64,000 bases of DNA, taken from assembly GCA_019459085.1 (NCBI GenBank), contig JAIBEW010000029.1, positions 62,001-126,000 on the forward strand, read 5' to 3'. This DNA is from Kaistella sp. Its GTDB lineage: Bacteria; Bacteroidota; Bacteroidia; Flavobacteriales; Weeksellaceae. The notes below the pieces were generated by a model, which was not told where the DNA came from, did no database searches, and worked only from the letters and a program-made list of their open reading frames with translations. The position numbers were made by a program, and so were the translations under genes. Shown piece after piece: positions 60,417-64,000 of this stretch; position 1 is the first letter of the stretch; each line of letters starts with the position of its first letter.

Positions 60417-62434
60417 TTTGCAAGCATTTTTAATTTAAGGGAATCTCTTTTCCTGAGCAAGCCGGCTTTAACTGCAGGATCTTTCACAAATTTGAGGCTG
60501 TCTTCAATCGTGATAATTTTTAAAGAATCAGAACTAGGCTCTTTGTACCAGCCTTTGCGTTTCAGTCTTTCAATTTCCTGGCGGCGGTATTCACCCATGA
60601 AACTTGAAGTAATCATTTTTTTGTACAGATGTTCACGTTTCAGGTCACCGGTTAAAAATTTCTCGGCAATCACCGTGCACGCCGGACCGGCCCATGTTGC
60701 GCCAAAACCTGCATGTTCCATCACCGCTACAACCACAATTTTCGGTTTATCGGCCGGAGCGGCCAAAACAAAGATTGAATTGTCTTTCCCCTGTGGAACC
60801 TGCGCTGTACCGGTTTTGGCCAGCTGTGTAAAATCATTTGATTTCAGACCCCGGGCTGTTCCGTGGAGCACTACCGCTTCCATCCCTTTTATAATCGGGT
60901 CAAAATACTTCGGGTTGACAAGTGTTTTATGTTTTATTTTAAATCTTGGGTCCGGATTTGGTTTACCGTCGATCGATTTAACAATGTGTGGAGTATAAAA
61001 CCATCCTTTGTTTACAATGGCAGCGGTTGCATTCGCCATTTGAATTGGAGTTAAAAGCACATCGCCCTGTCCCATTCCGTTGAAAACCGCTCCGGTTGAA
61101 AGTGGGTCCCAGTTTTTAGTAGGTTTTTTACCGATTGCCTTGTTGATGATCGCCATTCTTTTTTCATAAAATGCACCGCTTGGAATCTGCCCTTTTGAAC
61201 CTACCGCCAAATCATTGTTTAGAAATTCTCCCACGCCGAAACTGCTCATGATCTTCTTCCACTCATCCACTCCTTTGCTCGGATTTCCCGGATATTTGTT
61301 CATGATGGCGAGATAAGCATAGGAAAAATAACAATTGCTGGAAACCTGAATCGCCGGAATCAAAGGATCTGCACCGCCATGACCTTTAATTCTCAATCCT
61401 TTATAATTAAAACCGCCGCCGCACGGGAACACTGTATTTTCATCCATTACACCCATCTGCATCGCTGCGGCCGCTGTTAAAAGCTTAAACGTGGAACCTG
61501 GCGGATAAGCTGCCTGAATTGACCGGTCAAAAGTCGGCATATTAAAACTGTCTTTCTGAAGTTTATAAATTTCTTTGGACTTGTCGGGACCGGTGAAAAT
61601 ATTGGGATCAATATCCGGACCGGTAGCCAAAACCAAAATTTCGCCTGTGTTGGGGTCAATCGCTACGATCGCACCTCTTTTATTCACGAGCATTTCTTCC
61701 GCCATTCTCTGCAGGTCATAATCAATGGTCAGAGTAAGATCCTTGCCGGTCACCACTTCCTTGTCGAGGGTTCCGTTTTTGTACGACCCGATGCTTCTGA
61801 GTTTGATATCTTTCTGGATGTAGTTCATCCCTTTAATTCCTCGGAGTTCATTTTCATAGGCTTTCTCTATGCCCGATTTCCCTATAAAATCTCCCGGCAA
61901 ATAATAAAGCGAATCTTTTTTGATTTCCCTGTCGTTCACTTCGTTCGTGTACCCCAAAAGATTCCCGGACGTGGAAACTTCATACTGACGCTGCGGTCTT
62001 GATACGATGCTGAAAGCCGGATATTTAAAGATGATTTCCTGAATCCTGGCAATATCTTCCCGGCTTAAGCCCTTCATAAAAGTCATTGGGGTAAGTTTCG
62101 AATAATACTTTTGCTGTTTGATTTCGTTAACCGTTTTAATAAAATCGGATTTTGAAATTTTCATCAAGCTGCAGAATCCCAGGGTATCGAAATCCGGTTT
62201 CAAGAGTGCATGAGTGAGAGAAATTTCGTAAGCCGGCTGGTTTCCTACAATAATTTTTCCGTTCCGGTCGAAGATCACGCCCCGTTGCGGAATCACATAT
62301 TCAATTTTAATGGAAGTATTGGCTGCGTTCAGCGCGTAACGGTCGGTAAACAGCTGCAAATAGGCAAGTCTCGCTATAAATATTACAGCAATAAGGCCCA
62401 AAATGAGTGTTATTTTCAGGAATTGAGGTTTCAA
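60413..62434 (-). CDS. mrdA: penicillin-binding protein 2 (elongation transpeptidase)
   Basis: Class B PBP that crosslinks peptidoglycan with RodA. A membrane anchor (residues 8-27) is followed by a dimerisation domain and the transpeptidase domain with SxxK at Ser314 (PPGSTFK), SxN at SSN365-367 and KTG in LAKTGTAQVP (about residue 545). Its length (673 residues) is close to that of E. coli PBP2. Start and stop overlap the mreD end and rodA start by four bases each, so the operon is tightly coupled. Confidence 0.95.
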   Translation of the reverse strand: MKPQFLKITLILGLIAVIFIARLAYLQLFTDRYALNAANTSIKIEYVIPQRGVIFDRNGKIIVGNQPAYEISLTHALLKPDFDTLGFCSLMKISKSDFIKTVNEIKQQKYYSKLTPMTFMKGLSREDIARIQEIIFKYPAFSIVSRPQRQYEVSTSGNLLGYTNEVNDREIKKDSLYYLPGDFIGKSGIEKAYENELRGIKGMNYIQKDIKLRSIGSYKNGTLDKEVVTGKDLTLTIDYDLQRMAEEMLVNKRGAIVAIDPNTGEILVLATGPDIDPNIFTGPDKSKEIYKLQKDSFNMPTFDRSIQAAYPPGSTFKLLTAAAAMQMGVMDENTVFPCGGGFNYKGLRIKGHGGADPLIPAIQVSSNCYFSYAYLAIMNKYPGNPSKGVDEWKKIMSSFGVGEFLNNDLAVGSKGQIPSGAFYEKRMAIINKAIGKKPTKNWDPLSTGAVFNGMGQGDVLLTPIQMANATAAIVNKGWFYTPHIVKSIDGKPNPDPRFKIKHKTLVNPKYFDPIIKGMEAVVLHGTARGLKSNDFTQLAKTGTAQVPQGKDNSIFVLAAPADKPKIVVVAVMEHAGFGATWAGPACTVIAEKFLTGDLKREHLYKKMITSSFMGEYRRQEIERLKRKGWYKEPSSDSLKIITIEDSLKFVKDPAVKAGLLRKRDSLKLKMLAK

Positions 62435-62937
62435 ATCCGTTGTTTGATTTTAAATGCAATGGTATAAATCAGCATAAATATAAAGGAAATCGCACTGGTT
62501 GCCAAAACATTCAAAAAGATTTCAAGTACCCGACTCAGTTTGAAAAACTCCAGGTACTGAACTATAAACTGATGAAGAAAGATGCTTGTAACGATAAAAA
62601 ATATAAACTGAGACCACTGTAAGGAATGAAAGGAAAAAAAATCGGTGGAGGTATCGGTAGAAGTCCTGAAAATGAGCGTACGGAAATAAGCGATGGCGGT
62701 TGTCGCAAAAGCATTGATTCCCCAGGTTCCCAAAAAAGCATCAATTCCGAGTCCCAACGCAAAACTTAAAAAAAGAAACTGAAACCTGTTCCTGAAAAAC
62801 GGATAGAACATAACAAAGACAGGATAAATAACCGGCGTGAATTTCCCGAAAACGGTGATTCTATTCAGCACAAAAACCTGCAGCGCAATAAGCACAACAA
62901 TCATTAAAATGTCGGTAACCAGAGTTCTGCTAATCAT
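62431..62937 (-). CDS. mreD: rod-shape-determining protein MreD
   Basis: Small polytopic component of the elongasome. 168 residues with about five spans: ILMIVVLIALQVFVLNRI, FTPVIYPVFVMFYPFF, FQFLFLSFALGLGIDAFLGTWGINAFATTAIAYFRTLIF and a C-terminal pair ending FIFMLIYTIAFKIKQRI. The family is weakly conserved; the position between mreC and mrdA decides the call. It overlaps mreC by 8 bases. Confidence 0.92.
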   Translation of the reverse strand: MISRTLVTDILMIVVLIALQVFVLNRITVFGKFTPVIYPVFVMFYPFFRNRFQFLFLSFALGLGIDAFLGTWGINAFATTAIAYFRTLIFRTSTDTSTDFFSFHSLQWSQFIFFIVTSIFLHQFIVQYLEFFKLSRVLEIFLNVLATSAISFIFMLIYTIAFKIKQRI

Positions 62938-63784
62938 TTTCTCTTTCTATTGTTGTCTGCAAAGTATCCTGAATTTGCTGCACTTCTACTTTTTTCAGGT
63001 TTTTAACCACATAAATCTTGCTGAGTTTCCCCATTCTTTCGCTGAGTTCTACCGAAATATCCCAGAAACCGGTCTTGCTGTCGACTTCGTAGCCGGCCAC
63101 TTTACCGACCATAATTCCCTGGGGAAAAATAGACGATTTTCCGTCGGTAACAACGGTGTCGCCTACCTGTAAAGGCACATATTTCGGAATGTCTGAAAGA
63201 TGCATGATTCGTGAGTTGTCGCCGTTCCAGGTTAATGTTCCGAAATATCCTGATTTTTTCAGAGAAGCATTGATCCTGATTTTATTCACACTCAGCACCG
63301 ACTGAACCAGCGCATAGGAATCGGTGGTGTTGATGACAATTCCGGCAATTCCTGAGGGCGCCATAACGCCCATTTTTGGCATCACGCCGTCGCGTTTTCC
63401 ACGGTTTATCGTAAAATAATTATCTTTTCTGTTGATGCTGTTGAAAACGATTTCGCCGTCAACGAAAGTATAGATCTGTCCGCCGCCGATCGTGTCGTGA
63501 ACTTTGCGGAACTGCGGAATCTTTTTGGCGTCTTTACCATAAACTTCCTCCATCAGCAGTTTGTTCTGGGCAATCAGGTCTTCATTGATCTGTTTGAGTT
63601 TCAGATAAGAAGTTCCCTCATCAATATAACCGGAAACTTGCGAATTGAAAGCCGCCGTTTGTGCGGCAAGCCACGACTGCTGCATTGAATTTCTGCTGAA
63701 AATCAATACCAAACTCACGAGCTGCAGGAATATAAAGAAGACGAACAGACCGTTCTTCGAAAATAGTCGCAGCAAAAATCCCAT
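62930..63784 (-). CDS. mreC: rod-shape-determining protein MreC
   Basis: Periplasmic scaffold linking MreB to the synthases. 284 residues: a membrane span (about residues 13-31), a coiled coil (SYLKLKQINEDLIAQNKLLMEEVY) and the beta-barrel core (ITNRGKRDGV-like FTINRGKRDGVMPKMGVMAPSGIAGIVINTTDSYALVQSVLSVNKIRINASLKKSGYFGTLTWNG..., PLQVGDTVVTDGKSSIFPQGIMVGKVAGYEV). It follows mreB after 31 bases. Confidence 0.95.
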   Translation of the reverse strand: MGFLLRLFSKNGLFVFFIFLQLVSLVLIFSRNSMQQSWLAAQTAAFNSQVSGYIDEGTSYLKLKQINEDLIAQNKLLMEEVYGKDAKKIPQFRKVHDTIGGGQIYTFVDGEIVFNSINRKDNYFTINRGKRDGVMPKMGVMAPSGIAGIVINTTDSYALVQSVLSVNKIRINASLKKSGYFGTLTWNGDNSRIMHLSDIPKYVPLQVGDTVVTDGKSSIFPQGIMVGKVAGYEVDSKTGFWDISVELSERMGKLSKIYVVKNLKKVEVQQIQDTLQTTIEREND

Positions 63785-63815
63785 CGGTTAAGTGTGTCGT
63801 AAAAGTTAAAAAAAA

Positions 63816-64000
63816 TTATTTAATCAGGAAGTTGAATTTATCCATGTTTTTAAGGGCAATTCCTGTTCCGCGAACAACGGCTCTCAACGGATCTTCCGCC
63901 ACAAATACCGGAAGTCCAGTTTTCTTGTGAAGTCTGTCGGCAAGTCCTCTGAGTAAAGCTCCTCCGCCTGCAAGGTAAATTCCTGTTTTGTAGATGTCTG
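63816..64000 (-). CDS. mreB: rod-shape-determining protein MreB, C-terminal 60 residues (partial)
   Basis: Minus-strand frame open to the right edge, stop TAA at 63816-63818. The visible tail reads IYLAGGGALLRGLADRLHKKTGLP and then FVAEDPLRAVVRGTGIALKN, the actin-fold end of MreB with its phosphate/adenosine-binding glycines. The first three quarters of the gene lie beyond the window. MreB polymerises below the membrane and steers the elongasome. It is the upstream gene of the mreC-mreD-mrdA-rodA operon. Confidence 0.95.
   Translation of the reverse strand, partial: DIYKTGIYLAGGGALLRGLADRLHKKTGLPVFVAEDPLRAVVRGTGIALKNMDKFNFLIK

Noticed and set aside
1-64000. Mobile elements, CRISPR arrays, tRNA and rRNA genes
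   Set aside because: No transposase, integrase or phage gene, no regular spacer-repeat array, and no tRNA-like cloverleaf or rRNA sequence was recognised on either strand.

Overview
The window is a stretch of chromosome from a member of the Bacteroidota, most likely a flavobacterium of the Chryseobacterium/Kaistella (Weeksellaceae) group. The evidence is a type III glutamine synthetase, families almost confined to this phylum (DUF4271, DUF4293, DUF4296, a Rho factor with a long disordered insert, RprX/RprY-like two-component genes), TonB-dependent receptors, many start codons without a purine-rich Shine-Dalgarno, and about thirty promoters carrying the Bacteroidota -7 box TAnnTTTG. The genus is an inference. 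I found no rRNA, tRNA, CRISPR array, prophage or insertion sequence; most of the window is ordinary core chromosome.

Layout. 1-2050: panB, a small membrane protein and an RluA-type pseudouridine synthase. 2051-2556: non-coding, with a 21-bp tandem repeat and the aconitase terminator. 2557-8047: aconitase (minus), a WG-repeat protein, then a TPP riboswitch controlling a TonB-dependent receptor (probable thiamin or thiamin-precursor uptake). 8123-13926: an HU-like membrane protein, a thioesterase, a D-2-hydroxyacid dehydrogenase, two lipoproteins and a haem-binding-domain protein. 13989-17009: prs, rplY, sufS. 17099-22455 (minus): DUF1801/OmdA protein, glyS, a small secreted protein, and the KtrA/KtrB potassium uptake pair. 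22524-28942: pyrD, a 300-bp cluster of intergenic repeats, a DUF445 protein, a DUF4838/discoidin glycan protein, msrB and an L,D-transpeptidase-like protein.

29022-35143 is the most unusual part. Five genes lie head to tail on the minus strand: sensor kinase, response regulator, a lipoprotein with three His/Cys repeats, a tiny Cys-rich secreted protein, and a TonB receptor whose N-terminus carries two tandem heavy-metal-associated (HMA) modules. Everything downstream of the regulators is exported and rich in Cys and His, suggesting an envelope system for a soft metal such as copper. This is inference from sequence.

35298-43876: SRPBCC protein, a 117-aa orphan coupled to an oligopeptidase B-like enzyme, DUF4271-hemD, a polyprenol-phosphate mannosyltransferase, a DUF4296 lipoprotein, tgt, an LptF/G permease and birA. 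43935-51363: the rsfS-ftsH-LUD-cdsA-psd cluster, then a lipoprotein and a CPA2 antiporter. 51371-58078: an MsbA-like ABC exporter, DUF4293 divergent from rho, and glnA. 58359-64000: an NlpC/P60 lipoprotein, then the elongasome operon mreB(partial)-mreC-mreD-mrdA-rodA on the minus strand, running off the right edge.

Several of the longest open frames begin at TTG or GTG codons lying inside or upstream of the -7 box. For those genes I moved the start to the first ATG after the predicted transcription start and say so in each entry.
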